Source of the DNA: Microbacterium sp. PM5
Lineage (GTDB): Bacteria > Actinomycetota > Actinomycetes > Actinomycetales > Microbacteriaceae
Length of the DNA stretch: 64,000 bases
NCBI RefSeq assembly: GCF_003293595.1
Contig: NZ_CP022162.1
Coordinates: forward strand, 1-64,000
Reading direction: 5' to 3'
Shown here: positions 16,219 to 25,225 of the stretch, piece after piece
Layout of the letters: each line of letters opens with the position of its first letter
Numbering within the stretch: the stretch's first letter is position 1
Program-made: the position numbers and the translations under genes
The notes under the pieces: model-generated
The model's database searches: none
Seen by the model: only the letters and a program-made list of their open reading frames with translations
What the model was told of the DNA's origin: nothing

Positions 16219-17748
16219 TCACCGCGGTGCCAGCGCGATGTCGATCTCGAAGCTGCGGTGCCAGGGCAGCGCGACCGAGGCGACCGTCCAGGCATCGTCG
16301 CCGGCGAGCAGATCGTCCAGGCGGCTCTGGAGCTCCTGGCCGATGCGGCGGAGGGCTCGGGCTTCGGTGTCGTCGTCGACCGGACCGATCGCGCCGCCGA
16401 AGACACTCTCGTGCAGGTTCGGGCGGATGCCGCTCTGGTAGGCGTGGTCGTCGAGGATCCGGGTGAGCAGCGCCTTTCGGAGGGCACGCGGGTCGGCGGT
16501 GCCGTCGCGGCGGCCGACCCACCAGGCCGTCGCCGCGGCGACGGCGCCGCCGATCGCGTTGCCGGCCGTGTTCCAGCCGCCGTACGAAGTCAGCCGCAGC
16601 AGCAGCCCCTCCGCGGCGAGTCGTTCCACGAGCGCCGGATCGCTGCCGTTGCTGTAGCGGACATCTGCGAGCGCCACGATGGCACCGGATGCGAGCGCGT
16701 CGCGCACTGCCGACACGGTCGCTTCGACGGCCGCCGGATCGGAGCGCGGCACGCTGCCGAAGCAGTCGCCGTGCTCGGGATCGGGTGCGTGCGCGACGAG
16801 TACGGCGTCGACCCGGCCGTCGTCCTCGGCGACGATGCCGCCGGCGGCGACGATCTGTCGCACGAGGCTGTCGCGCACGGGGGCGTTCTCGAAGTTCGGG
16901 ATGCGGGTGAGGCCGTCGTCCTCGCCGCAGGCGATCCGCCACGTCGGGCGGCCGCCTCCGGCGGCGACGAGCGCGCGTGCGACGAGGACGGCGCCCACCT
17001 CGTCGGCGCCGGGATACATCATCACCTCGCCGCCGCGCGGCAGGGCGCGTGCCCAGTGACGCAGCCAGGCCTGTTCGACCGACCCGGCCGAGAAGGCGGC
17101 GGTGTCGTCGGCGGTCACCGCGAGGGCATCGATGACGCCCTCCTCGTGCAGACCGAGCGCGGCGAGGTTGATGATGTGGTTGCGCAGGCGGCGGCGCTCG
17201 AAATCGCTCTGCTCGGCGCGCGGGACCGCGAGGGCAGGAACCTGCGGAGGATCGCCCGCGAGCAGATCGGCTTCCAGCGCGCGATGGAGCGCACCGCCGA
17301 AGGCGTGCAGCGTGCGGCCGTACGTGCTCCAGTACTCGGGTTCCTCGACGGCCGAGAAGGAGTCGCTGGCGCGCATGACCAGGGATGCCGCGGTGATGAC
17401 GAGCGCGGGGGTGTCGGCGGCGGCGCGAACCTCGTGCAGCTCTCGCAGAAGGTCGAGCCGGTCCAGCGCCACACGCGGCGAATCCGCCGTGATGCGCGCC
17501 GGGATGATGCCGCCGTGTACGAGCGTGTCGATGCAGACGATCAGGCGGTCCACGCGGTCGGGCCCTGAGGGAGCGGCGGCCAGCTCGCGAAGCCACGCGT
17601 GCAACGCGTCGACGTCGGCCGGCGCCCGGAAGGAGGGGAGTGCGGTTGCAGGCGGGATCAGCAGGTCGACGCCCGCGATGGCGGCGACCTGCCGGGGCAG
17701 CTGGATGTTGACCGGTCGTTCGTCGAGGGGAACGAGGGCGATTCGCAT
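16219..17748 (-). CDS. DUF4127-family protein in an amino-sugar catabolic locus
   Basis: 509 residues, full length for the family. It begins with the signature VPLDERPVN and a conserved internal [14 protein letters not shown] and [13 protein letters not shown]. The family has no well-established function known to me; no signal peptide or membrane segment is seen, so it is cytoplasmic. It lies 18 bp downstream of the GntR gene on the same strand and opposite a sugar ABC importer, NanE and ROK kinase. Conserved acids and Asn (DER, ENAP, SDP) suit a sugar-processing enzyme, but that is inference from context. A catabolic role for an imported amino sugar or its phosphate is the best guess. Confidence 0.75.
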   Translation of the reverse strand: MRIALVPLDERPVNIQLPRQVAAIAGVDLLIPPATALPSFRAPADVDALHAWLRELAAAPSGPDRVDRLIVCIDTLVHGGIIPARITADSPRVALDRLDLLRELHEVRAAADTPALVITAASLVMRASDSFSAVEEPEYWSTYGRTLHAFGGALHRALEADLLAGDPPQVPALAVPRAEQSDFERRRLRNHIINLAALGLHEEGVIDALAVTADDTAAFSAGSVEQAWLRHWARALPRGGEVMMYPGADEVGAVLVARALVAAGGGRPTWRIACGEDDGLTRIPNFENAPVRDSLVRQIVAAGGIVAEDDGRVDAVLVAHAPDPEHGDCFGSVPRSDPAAVEATVSAVRDALASGAIVALADVRYSNGSDPALVERLAAEGLLLRLTSYGGWNTAGNAIGGAVAAATAWWVGRRDGTADPRALRKALLTRILDDHAYQSGIRPNLHESVFGGAIGPVDDDTEARALRRIGQELQSRLDDLLAGDDAWTVASVALPWHRSFEIDIALAPR

Positions 17749-17766
17749 GCGGTGGGTCCTGCTTCC

Positions 17767-18483
17767 TCAGCGCGAACGATGGATCTGGAGCTCGTAGTGG
17801 TAGCGATCGCCGCGATAGGTCGACTCGGCGTACTCGATCGCACGGTCCTGCGCGTCGAAGCTGGTGCGGGTCACGAAGAAGCAGGGCGAGAACGCGGGTG
17901 CCTGCAGGATGTCGGCCTGCTCGGGGTCCAGGACGCTCGCTTGGATGCTCTGCTCGGCCCACTCGATCCGCATGCCGTACTGCTGCTCCAGGATCCGGTA
18001 GAGCGAGTCGTTCCCGACGTTCTGGATCAGCCCGGGGAAGAACGACGGGTTGAGGTACGAGTCCTCGAGGGCCATGGGCTCCCCGTCGGCCGTGCGCGCG
18101 CGGCGGATGTGGAAGACCTCCTCCGACGGGCTCATGCGAAGCCGCGCGCCCAGGCGTGCTCCCGCCGGGATCGTCTCGGTCACGAGCACGGACGAGCCCG
18201 GCTCGAGTCCCCGCGCGCGCATGTCCTCGCTGAACGAGGTCAGCTCCACGGATTTGGCGATGCGAGGCGCGGCGACGAACGTGCCGGCACCCTGCACGCG
18301 ATAGACCAGCCCGTCGTGCTCCAGGCGGTCGAGCGCGCGGCGGACGGTGAGCCGGCTGACGTCGAACTCGGTCGCCAGGTCGCGTTCGGTGGGCAGACGG
18401 GAATGGGGCTCGAGGCCTTGCCCGATCACCTCGACGAGGTGCTGTCGTAAGCGTTCGGACTTGCTGTGCTGCGCGTCGGTCAT
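17767..18483 (-). CDS. GntR/HutC-family regulator with UTRA ligand domain
   Basis: 238 residues. The winged helix covers about residues 8-72 (LPTERDLATEFDVSRLTVRRALDRLEHDG). The UTRA effector domain fills the rest (SEEVFHIRRARTADGEPMALEDSYL). Members such as NagR/DasR bind phosphorylated amino sugars, which fits the NanE/ROK neighbourhood. ATG 18483 was chosen as the start right before the HTH domain; an in-frame upstream extension would run into the operator region. It probably represses the divergent transporter operon and itself through the two dyads at 18534 and 18622. Confidence 0.88.
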   Translation of the reverse strand: MTDAQHSKSERLRQHLVEVIGQGLEPHSRLPTERDLATEFDVSRLTVRRALDRLEHDGLVYRVQGAGTFVAAPRIAKSVELTSFSEDMRARGLEPGSSVLVTETIPAGARLGARLRMSPSEEVFHIRRARTADGEPMALEDSYLNPSFFPGLIQNVGNDSLYRILEQQYGMRIEWAEQSIQASVLDPEQADILQAPAFSPCFFVTRTSFDAQDRAIEYAESTYRGDRYHYELQIHRSR

Positions 18484-18533
18484 CGTGCTCCCGCGGATCC
18501 TCGGCAGGGGGACTTCCGCTGCCGTGTGCGAAT

Positions 18534-18545
18534 TGGATCTAACCA
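18534..18545. promoter_or_regulatory. Operator-like dyad 1 (TGGATCTAACCA)
   Basis: A 12-bp site of the form TGGA-N4-ACCA, close to the TGGTCTAGACCA-type operators of NagR/DasR-like GntR regulators. It lies about 50 bp upstream of the GntR start. Confidence 0.5.
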
Positions 18546-18602
18546 TTACACAGAATCAGACCGTGTGTCGAGGCGCTAGAAACATGACTTTTGCGGAATC
18601 TC

Positions 18603-18633
18603 TTGACACGCTCCGAAAAAATGGAGTACACCA
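18603..18633 (+). promoter_or_regulatory. Promoter of the sugar importer operon overlapped by operator-like dyad 2
   Basis: -35 TTGACA (18603-18608) and a -10 of the form TACACC (18627-18632), 18 bp apart. The dyad TGGAGTACACCA (18622-18633) covers the -10 and has the same TGGA-N4-ACCA form as the site at 18534. Binding there would block RNA polymerase, so repression by the neighbouring GntR protein is expected. Confidence 0.55.
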
Positions 18634-18681
18634 ATTCCTACCGAGCTCATCACCCGAACCCACGCACCTCGAAGGAACACC

Positions 18682-19968
18682 ATGGAACTGACCACCACGG
18701 GACGGCGGGTCCTCACCCGCGCCGTCGCGCTCTCGGGCGTCCTCGCGGCGTCCGTCGCTCTGGGGGGCTGCGCGGCTGCCGCTCCCTCCGGCCCGACCAC
18801 GATCACCTTCTCCTACCTGTGGGGCGGCGAGGAGGCGAAGGCGCTGGAGAAGATCATCGCCGACTTCAACGCCAGCCAGTCCGACATCAAGGTCGTCGGT
18901 GTCTCGAGCCCCGACGCGCAGAAGCAGCTCACCTCGATGTCCTCCAGCAACGGCAGCTTCGACATCTCCGACAACTTCGGCAACACCGTGGGCTCGTGGG
19001 CCTCCAAGGGGATCCTCGCGCCCCTGGACGACTACCTCGCGGCCGAGAAGGTCGACACGTCCGCGTTCGCACCGGCATCCATGGAGCAGATGACCTTCGA
19101 CGGCAAGATCTACGCGCTCCCCATCGCCGTGCACACCCAGCAGCTCATGTACAACAAGGATCTCCTCGACAAGGCGGGCGTGAAGCCCCCGACGACGATG
19201 GACGAACTCGCGGATGCCGTGAAGAAGCTGACCGTCGTCGACGGCAGCGGGGCGATCACGCAGATCGGGCTCGGCAACCCTTCGGCATCCACTCTGTTCA
19301 CGACCCTCGGCTACGCCTTCGGCGGCACCTGGGACGGCGCCGACGGCAAGACCCCCACCCCCGACGACCCCCAGAACGTGGCAGCGCTCGACTGGTACAC
19401 GAAGACGCTGACCGACACGTTCGGTGCCGACAAGATCGCGACCTTCGCGTCGGGTCTCGGTCAGTACATGTCCGCGCAGGACCCCTTCTGCACGGGCAAG
19501 CAGGCGATGGTTGTCGACGGCGAATGGCAGGCGGTCAACATCCCCAAGGTCGCTCCGAACCTCAACTGGGGCGTGATCGACATCCCGGCGGCCACCCCCG
19601 CGCTCGCCGGTACGACGCAGGTGACGACGAGCACGCTGTTCATCCCGAGCAACTCGAAGCACAAGGCCGAGGCGGCGAAGTTCCTCGCGTACATGGTGCA
19701 GGACAAGCCGATGGTCGACTTCACGCTCGCGCTCGGCAACCTGCCCTCCAAGACGGCGCTGCTGGACGATCCCGCCTACGCCGAGATCCCCCACTTCGAC
19801 TCCTGGCTGAAGGCGCTCGCGAGCCCCAACGCGAAGTCGCTCGCGAGCCAGCCCTACAGCGCTCAGTACTCCACCGACCTGGCGACCGCCTTCGACGACA
19901 TCGTCCGCGGCGTCACCAGCCCTGACAAGGCGCTGGCGTCCGTCGCCGGCAAGGTCTCCTCGTACTGA
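18682..19968 (+). CDS. Sugar ABC transporter, substrate-binding lipoprotein
   Basis: 428 residues of the family 1 extracellular solute-binding proteins. The N-terminus is a lipoprotein signal with lipobox LGGC (Cys30). Conserved features include YLWGGEEAKALEKIIADFN and the ligand-lobe YALPIAVHTQQLMYNKDLL. It captures a mono- or oligosaccharide outside the cell and delivers it to the two permeases encoded next. No ATPase is encoded in the cluster, so a shared MsiK-type ATPase elsewhere is likely. Its GAAGGA ribosome site lies 8 nt before ATG 18682. Confidence 0.9.
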   Translation: MELTTTGRRVLTRAVALSGVLAASVALGGCAAAAPSGPTTITFSYLWGGEEAKALEKIIADFNASQSDIKVVGVSSPDAQKQLTSMSSSNGSFDISDNFGNTVGSWASKGILAPLDDYLAAEKVDTSAFAPASMEQMTFDGKIYALPIAVHTQQLMYNKDLLDKAGVKPPTTMDELADAVKKLTVVDGSGAITQIGLGNPSASTLFTTLGYAFGGTWDGADGKTPTPDDPQNVAALDWYTKTLTDTFGADKIATFASGLGQYMSAQDPFCTGKQAMVVDGEWQAVNIPKVAPNLNWGVIDIPAATPALAGTTQVTTSTLFIPSNSKHKAEAAKFLAYMVQDKPMVDFTLALGNLPSKTALLDDPAYAEIPHFDSWLKALASPNAKSLASQPYSAQYSTDLATAFDDIVRGVTSPDKALASVAGKVSSY

Positions 19969-20888
19969 TGGCACCGACCGCCCCCCGCGGCGCGCGACGC
20001 CAGACCCTTCTGGGTCTGGCGTTCGCGTCGCCGTTCCTCATCGGCGCCGCTGTGTTCATCGTGTGGCCGGTGCTGGCCTCGGCGGTGTACAGCTTCACCG
20101 ACTTCAACCTCTTCCAGCCGCCCTCGTGGGTCGGGCTGGACAACTACGCCCAGATGATGCGGGACGACACCTTCTGGAAGGCGTTGGCCAACACGCTGTT
20201 CCTCACGGTCCTCGGCGTGCCGCTCACGATCCTCATCTCCATCGCCGGTGCCCACCTGCTGAACCTTCCGGTGCGCGGTCAACCGCTGTACCGCGCCCTG
20301 GTCTATCTGCCCACGATCGTGCCGATCGTGGTCGGCGGGTACCTGTGGCGATGGCTGCTGAACACCCAGTACGGGTTCGTCAACTACTTCCTCGGCCTGC
20401 TGCACCTGCCGCAGCCGGAGTGGCTCGAACAGCCCCAGTGGGGCAAGCCGGCGATCGTGTTGATGTGTCTGTGGACGATCGGCGGCACCATGATCATCTA
20501 CCTCGCCGCGATCAAGGACGTCCCTGCCGAGCTCTACGAGGCCGCCGAACTCGACGGCGCCGGCTGGTTCGCCCGGTTCCGCTACATCACATGGCCGACC
20601 ATCTCGCCGGTCACGCTCTTCCAGGTCATCGTGACCGTGATCGCCTACCTCCAGATCTTCACGCAGCCGTATCTGCTCACCCAGACGCGGCTCAACGAGG
20701 CAAGCGGCGGACCCGGCCAATCGATGATCAGCTACGCGATGTACCTGTACCAGAACGCCTTCGTCTTCTTGAAGATGGGCTACGCATCGGCCATGGCCTG
20801 GGTGCTGTTCCTGCTCACTCTCGCGATCACGCTCGTGCTGCTGTGGTCCTCGAAGAAATGGGTCCACTATGGCTCTGACCGCGACTGA
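19968..20888 (+). CDS. Sugar ABC transporter permease (MalF/UgpA type)
   Basis: 306 residues, six membrane helices. The EAA loop is EAAELDGAGWFARFRYITWP (about residues 187-206), where the ATPase docks. ATG 19968 shares one base with the stop of the binding-protein gene. It pairs with the next permease to form the channel. Confidence 0.9.
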   Translation: MAPTAPRGARRQTLLGLAFASPFLIGAAVFIVWPVLASAVYSFTDFNLFQPPSWVGLDNYAQMMRDDTFWKALANTLFLTVLGVPLTILISIAGAHLLNLPVRGQPLYRALVYLPTIVPIVVGGYLWRWLLNTQYGFVNYFLGLLHLPQPEWLEQPQWGKPAIVLMCLWTIGGTMIIYLAAIKDVPAELYEAAELDGAGWFARFRYITWPTISPVTLFQVIVTVIAYLQIFTQPYLLTQTRLNEASGGPGQSMISYAMYLYQNAFVFLKMGYASAMAWVLFLLTLAITLVLLWSSKKWVHYGSDRD

Positions 20889-21747
20889 CCCGCGGCCGAT
20901 CGGCGGCGCCCGTCCGCGCGCGGCGCGGCGCCGCGCCGCGCGCACCACCGCCCGCTACCTCGCGGTCTGGCTGCTCGCGCTGGCGTTCGTCTTCCCGTTC
21001 CTGTCGATGCTGAGCACTGCGTTCAAGCTGCCCGACGACATCTTCAGCGCACCCCCGTCGCTGTGGCCCACCGAATGGACGCTGCAGAACTTCGTCGCGG
21101 TGTTCGACGAGATCCCGTTCTGGCAGTACCTGCTGAACACGGTCGTCATCGCGGGTCTGTCCGTGCTGGGCATGCTCATCGCCTCGCCGCTCGTGGCCTA
21201 CTCGCTGTCGAAGATCGGGTGGCGCGGTCAGCGGCCCCTGCTCGTGATCGTCATGGCGACGATGATGCTGCCGCCGCAGGTCACGATGATCCCGCTGTTC
21301 TTGATGTGGAACGGCCTCGGGGCGACCAACAGCATCATCCCGCTGGTCGCGCCGGCCTTCTTCGGCACGCCGTTTCTCATCTTCATGCTGCGGCAGTTCC
21401 TGACCTCCGTGCCCAACGAGCTGCTGCAGGCTGCCCGGATCGACGGGGCCTCCGAGCTGCGGATCTACTGGTCGATCGTTCTCCCGCAGGCACGCCCGGC
21501 CCTCATCACCGCCGCGATCTTCCAGTTCGTGTGGGCATGGACCGACTTCCTTAATCCGCTCATCTATCTCAATGATGCGAGCAAGTACACACTGTCCATC
21601 GGTCTGTACTCGTTCTTCGGGGAGCGGAACCTGGAGTGGGGCCCGTTGATGGCGGCATCCGTTCTGTTCACCCTTCCTGCGCTGGTGCTTTTCGTCGTCT
21701 TCCAGCGCTACTTCGTAGGAGGTGTCGGTGCCGGTGCGCTCAAGTGA
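20869..21747 (+). CDS. Sugar ABC transporter permease (MalG/UgpE type)
   Basis: 292 residues with six membrane helices and the EAA loop LLQAARIDGASELRIYWSI. It begins 20 nt inside the upstream permease gene (ATG 20869), so translation is coupled. The N-terminal ~25 residues are Arg-rich and cytoplasmic. It completes the MalFG-type permease pair. Confidence 0.9.
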   Translation: MALTATDPRPIGGARPRAARRRAARTTARYLAVWLLALAFVFPFLSMLSTAFKLPDDIFSAPPSLWPTEWTLQNFVAVFDEIPFWQYLLNTVVIAGLSVLGMLIASPLVAYSLSKIGWRGQRPLLVIVMATMMLPPQVTMIPLFLMWNGLGATNSIIPLVAPAFFGTPFLIFMLRQFLTSVPNELLQAARIDGASELRIYWSIVLPQARPALITAAIFQFVWAWTDFLNPLIYLNDASKYTLSIGLYSFFGERNLEWGPLMAASVLFTLPALVLFVVFQRYFVGGVGAGALK

Positions 21748-22414
21748 AGACGCCGTCGTCGCGGTCGCCGGACGCCTGATCGTCTCGTGTCAGGCATCGA
21801 ACGGATCCCCGCTGCGTCATACGCCGACGATCGCGCGGCTGGCTGCCAGTGCGCTGCGCGGGGGCGCTGCCGCGCTGCGCGTCAACGGCGTGCACGACAT
21901 CGCTGCTGTGCGAGAGTCGACGCACGTCCCGATCATCGGGCTCGACAAGCGGATGGGGGTGCGCCGGAACGTGATCACGCAGACCGATGAGCAGGTCGTC
22001 GCGCTCGTGGATGCCGGAGCCGACATCGTCGCAGTGGATGCCACCCTCGAAGTCGTCGCGGACGTCGCGGCGCGCGTGCGCAGTGCGATCACGCACGCGG
22101 GCGTCGCGGTGATGGCGGACGTGTCGACGTTCGACGAGGGGATGGCCGCGTGGGATGCCGGGGCCACCTTCGTCGGCACGACGCTGTCGGGCTACACCCC
22201 CTACTCGCCACAGCACAGCGGGCCCGACCTCGACCTCGTCGCGAGACTCGCGGCGCGCGGCGTTCGCGTGCTCGCGGAGGGCCGCTTCCAGGCGCCCACC
22301 GACGTGGCGGCGGCCTTCGAGGCCGGCGCCCACGCCGTCGTCGTGGGGGGAGCGATCACCGACCCCATCGCCATCACGCGCCGCTTCGTCGCTGTGACCC
22401 CGGGCGCGCGATGA
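21728..22414 (+). CDS. nanE: N-acetylmannosamine-6-phosphate 2-epimerase
   Basis: 228 residues, a (beta/alpha)8 barrel of the NanE family. It has LIVSCQA, GGAAALRVNG, VPIIGLDKR, VMADVSTFDEG, GTTLSGYTPYS, and VLAEGRFQ followed by AVVVGGAIT. It converts ManNAc-6-P to GlcNAc-6-P. GTG 21728 was chosen because AGGAGG (21717-21722) lies 5 nt upstream; GTG 21722 would overlap that site. The gene begins inside the permease gene and overlaps the kinase by 4 nt. No sialic acid lyase (NanA), NagA or NagB is in the window, so ManNAc may come from another source. Confidence 0.88.
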   Translation: MPVRSSEDAVVAVAGRLIVSCQASNGSPLRHTPTIARLAASALRGGAAALRVNGVHDIAAVRESTHVPIIGLDKRMGVRRNVITQTDEQVVALVDAGADIVAVDATLEVVADVAARVRSAITHAGVAVMADVSTFDEGMAAWDAGATFVGTTLSGYTPYSPQHSGPDLDLVARLAARGVRVLAEGRFQAPTDVAAAFEAGAHAVVVGGAITDPIAITRRFVAVTPGAR

Positions 22415-23346
22415 GCGTCCGGGAGCAGAGCACCGCACCGGCCGTCGTCGCCGTCGACATCGGCGGCACCAAGACGGCGGCGGCCCTCGTGGACGCGTCC
22501 GGGCAGATCAGTCACCGCATCCAGCGGCCCACTCCGGCAGCGCAGGGCGCCGCAGCCATCCTTGATGCGGCGGCAGCGCTCGTGCGCGAGGTGGTCGGTG
22601 CCGCCGGTCCGGTGGCGGCGGTCGGCGTCGGCAGTGCAGGGGCCTTCGATGAGGACGGCGCCGTCACGCACGCCACGGATCATCTCGCCGGCTGGCGCGG
22701 CACCCCGGTGGCCGCAGGACTCGTGGCGCGACTTGGCATCCCGGTCGTCGTCGTCAACGACGTCCACGCAGCCGCGCTCGGGGAGCTCGCCCTCGATTCC
22801 GACCGCGACCGCTTCCTCTTCGTCGCCGTGGGGACGGGCATCGGAGGAGCCGTCGTGTCGGAGGGTGCGCTCCTGCGCGGCGCATCCGGGATGGCCGGAT
22901 CGATCGGGCATCTGCGCGCAGCCACGATGCGCGGGCGTGTGTGCTCGTGCGGCGGACGAGACCACATCGAGGCCTTCGCGAGCGGACCGGGCATCGAGCG
23001 CTCGTTCGCGGAGCGTACGGGCACCGCGGTGCCTCTGCGGGAGGTCGCGCGACGCGCGCGGGAGGGCGACACGGTGGCCGCTCAGGTGATCGCGGCGGCC
23101 GCCGACGAGCTGGGCGCGTCGCTCGCTCCGGTGATCGCCACCGTCGACCCGGGAACGGTGCTGCTCGGCGGCGGCGTCTCCGAACTGGGAGCGGCGCTTG
23201 TCGAGCCCCTCACCGAGGGGCTGCGAGCTGAACTTCGTGCCCCTTTCGCCGAGGTGCGGATCGAGGTCGCCCGCGCGGGCACCGATGCCGCGCTGCGGGG
23301 AGCCGCTTGGCTCGCACGGAACGACTCTCGGCGTGCGCTAACGTGA
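22411..23346 (+). CDS. ROK-family sugar kinase (probable ManNAc/GlcNAc kinase)
   Basis: 311 residues. The ATP phosphate loop is VDIGGTKTAAALV (about 14-26), the catalytic Asp is in VVVNDVHAAALGEL, and the adenosine motif is VAVGTGIGGAVV. The ROK zinc motif is CSCGGRDHIE, where the usual third Cys is His, a substitution that may still bind metal. It overlaps nanE by 4 nt, so the natural reading is kinase plus epimerase: ManNAc to ManNAc-6-P to GlcNAc-6-P. A glucokinase role is less likely given the context. Confidence 0.87.
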   Translation: MSVREQSTAPAVVAVDIGGTKTAAALVDASGQISHRIQRPTPAAQGAAAILDAAAALVREVVGAAGPVAAVGVGSAGAFDEDGAVTHATDHLAGWRGTPVAAGLVARLGIPVVVVNDVHAAALGELALDSDRDRFLFVAVGTGIGGAVVSEGALLRGASGMAGSIGHLRAATMRGRVCSCGGRDHIEAFASGPGIERSFAERTGTAVPLREVARRAREGDTVAAQVIAAAADELGASLAPVIATVDPGTVLLGGGVSELGAALVEPLTEGLRAELRAPFAEVRIEVARAGTDAALRGAAWLARNDSRRALT

Positions 23347-23350
23347 CGAC

Positions 23351-24646
23351 GTGACAGGAGACGACCGCGCCCGCCCGCCTCGCCGCCTCTCCGGTCTCTG
23401 GGGGCTGGTGCGCCTGGGTCTCGCCACGCTCTGCGTCGGGATCGCGACGGGGTTGGCGGTGCTGCTGCTCGTCTGGATCGTCCACTCGGTGGAACACCTG
23501 GTGTGGGGAAGCGCCGAGGGGCCGTTCCTCGACGGGCTCGCTCTGCCGTCGCCGTGGTGGGTGCCGATCGTCAGTCTGAGCGCAGCGGGAGTGATCGCGG
23601 CCGTCGGCTGGTATGTGCTGCGGCGTTTCGGTCGGCGCATTTCGAGTGTGGAAGAAGGCGTCGCCGGAAAGCGGATGCCGGCGCTGGAGACCCTTGCCGA
23701 CACGGTGATCCAGGTGACGTCCGTCGGCCTCGGAGCCTCGATCGGCAAGGAGGTCGCGCCGCGGGAGTTGTCGGCGATGGCGGGATCGAAGCTCGTCGGC
23801 TGGTTCCGCATCGACGCGCGCTGGTCGATGATCCTCGTCGCCTCCGCCGCCGGCGCGGGCCTGGCCGCCGTCTACAACGTGCCGCTGGCCGGTGCGCTGT
23901 TCGCGATCGAGATCCTCCTTGCGCGCTTCAGTGCGGGCGCCGCCGTGGTGGCCCTCTCCGTGAGCGCGATCGCCACGGTCGTCGCGCGTCCGCTGGTCGC
24001 CGACGACTCGCTGTACCACGTCGCCCCCGTCGCCGTCACGCCGTCGCTCCTCGTCGCCGCGGTGCTGGTCGGACCGCTCATGGGGTGGGGAGCGACGAGC
24101 TTCTCCGCCGTCACCGCCCGCTTGTCGCGGCGCAGGCCCACCGGGTGGAAGCTGCTGATCGTCCTTCCCCTCACGTTCGCCGCGGTCGGCGTGCTCGGCG
24201 CGTTCTTCCCGCTCATCCTGGGCAATGGCCGCGCCCTCGCGACCGCCGGCTTCGAGCTCGCTCAGCCCGCCTACCTTCTGCTGGCACTCGCCGTCATGAA
24301 GTACGTTGCCACCTCGGTCTCGCTCGGATCCGGTGCGATCGGGGGCACGCTGCAGCCGTCGGTGGCGATCGGTGCGGCGTTGGGCGCGGCCGCCGCGACG
24401 GGCTGGGCGTTCATCTGGCCCGGTGCCGACGGTACGGCGTTGGCCATCGTGGCCGCGGGTGCGTTCCTCGCCGCCAACATGCGCGCCCCCTTCACCGCGA
24501 TCGCCCTGATCATCGAGTTCACGGGGACGGGCTTCACCCTGCTGCTGCCGATCTTCCTGGCGGTCGCCGGCTCGCTCGCGGCATCCCGCCTGACGACGGG
24601 TGGCGGTCTGCGCCGCTTCGCGCCGATCGATCCCGGACGCGAGTAA
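23351..24646 (+). CDS. ClC-family chloride channel/transporter
   Basis: 431 residues, about 10-11 membrane helices. The ion-path motifs are GLGASIGKEVAPRE (gating Glu after GK, near 135-147) and GSGAIGGTLQPSVAIGAALG (near 325-344). The family carries chloride or fluoride; retention of the gating glutamate suggests anion/proton exchange. GTG 23351 is 4 bp after the kinase stop, but TAACGT 6 nt upstream (23339-23344) suggests an internal leaderless promoter as well. Convergent with the TetR gene at 3 bp distance. Confidence 0.85.
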   Translation: MTGDDRARPPRRLSGLWGLVRLGLATLCVGIATGLAVLLLVWIVHSVEHLVWGSAEGPFLDGLALPSPWWVPIVSLSAAGVIAAVGWYVLRRFGRRISSVEEGVAGKRMPALETLADTVIQVTSVGLGASIGKEVAPRELSAMAGSKLVGWFRIDARWSMILVASAAGAGLAAVYNVPLAGALFAIEILLARFSAGAAVVALSVSAIATVVARPLVADDSLYHVAPVAVTPSLLVAAVLVGPLMGWGATSFSAVTARLSRRRPTGWKLLIVLPLTFAAVGVLGAFFPLILGNGRALATAGFELAQPAYLLLALAVMKYVATSVSLGSGAIGGTLQPSVAIGAALGAAAATGWAFIWPGADGTALAIVAAGAFLAANMRAPFTAIALIIEFTGTGFTLLLPIFLAVAGSLAASRLTTGGGLRRFAPIDPGRE

Positions 24647-24649
24647 GGG

Positions 24650-25225
24650 TCAGGCCGGCCAGGTCGAGAGCATGCGATCGAGACCGGCGATCATCCGGGC
24701 GAAGCTCTCCGAGACGCTGACCGGAAGGGCGAAGCCGCCGCCGTTCTCGAGCGCGCAGAACCCGTGCAGTGCGGCACGCAGTGTGCGGGTCGCGTCGACC
24801 AGCTGATCGTCGGCGATGTCATAGCCGCGCAGCGTCGCCGAGACGACCTGCTGCACCTGCGCGGCGGCGAGGGCATGCGCCTCCTCGCGCGCCTCACCGG
24901 GCAGCGGTGCGCGCTGGGTGGCCGCGTATCGTCCCGGATGCCGCAGTGCGTACCCCCGATAGGCGTGCGCAAGACTCTCCAGCGCCGCCGTCCGGGACAC
25001 GCCGATGGCGGCGACCCGCAGTTCCTGGGCGAGCTCACGCGTCGCCTCGGTGGCCACAGCGGAACGCAGCACCTCGAGCGAGGCGATGTGCTTGTAGAGG
25101 CTCGGCACCTTCACGCCGGCGCGGCCGGCGATCTCGGCGAGGGTGAGGCCGTCGAGCCCGAGCTCGTCGATCGTCTCCAGTGCCAGCGCCACCACGGCGT
25201 CGCGCGTGAGGCCGGCCCTAGGCAC
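24650..25225 (-). CDS. TetR-family regulator (WHG-domain type)
   Basis: 191 residues. HTH near residues 24-47 (LTLAEIAGRAGVKVPSLYKHI), C-terminal domain of the TetR_C_33/WHG kind (LESLAHAYRGYALRHPGRYAAT, ALHGFCALENGGGFALP). GTG 25225 lies inside the 3' end of the hydrolase gene (8-nt overlap), so the two are one operon. It probably represses its own operon by binding the perfect palindrome at 26070-26084. Confidence 0.85.
   Translation of the reverse strand: MPRAGLTRDAVVALALETIDELGLDGLTLAEIAGRAGVKVPSLYKHIASLEVLRSAVATEATRELAQELRVAAIGVSRTAALESLAHAYRGYALRHPGRYAATQRAPLPGEAREEAHALAAAQVQQVVSATLRGYDIADDQLVDATRTLRAALHGFCALENGGGFALPVSVSESFARMIAGLDRMLSTWPA

Noticed and set aside
16191..16487. N-terminal extension of the aspartate aminotransferase frame
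   Set aside because: The extra residues are not aminotransferase-like and overlap the DUF4127 coding region; GTG 16190 has a leaderless -10 and the family N-terminus.
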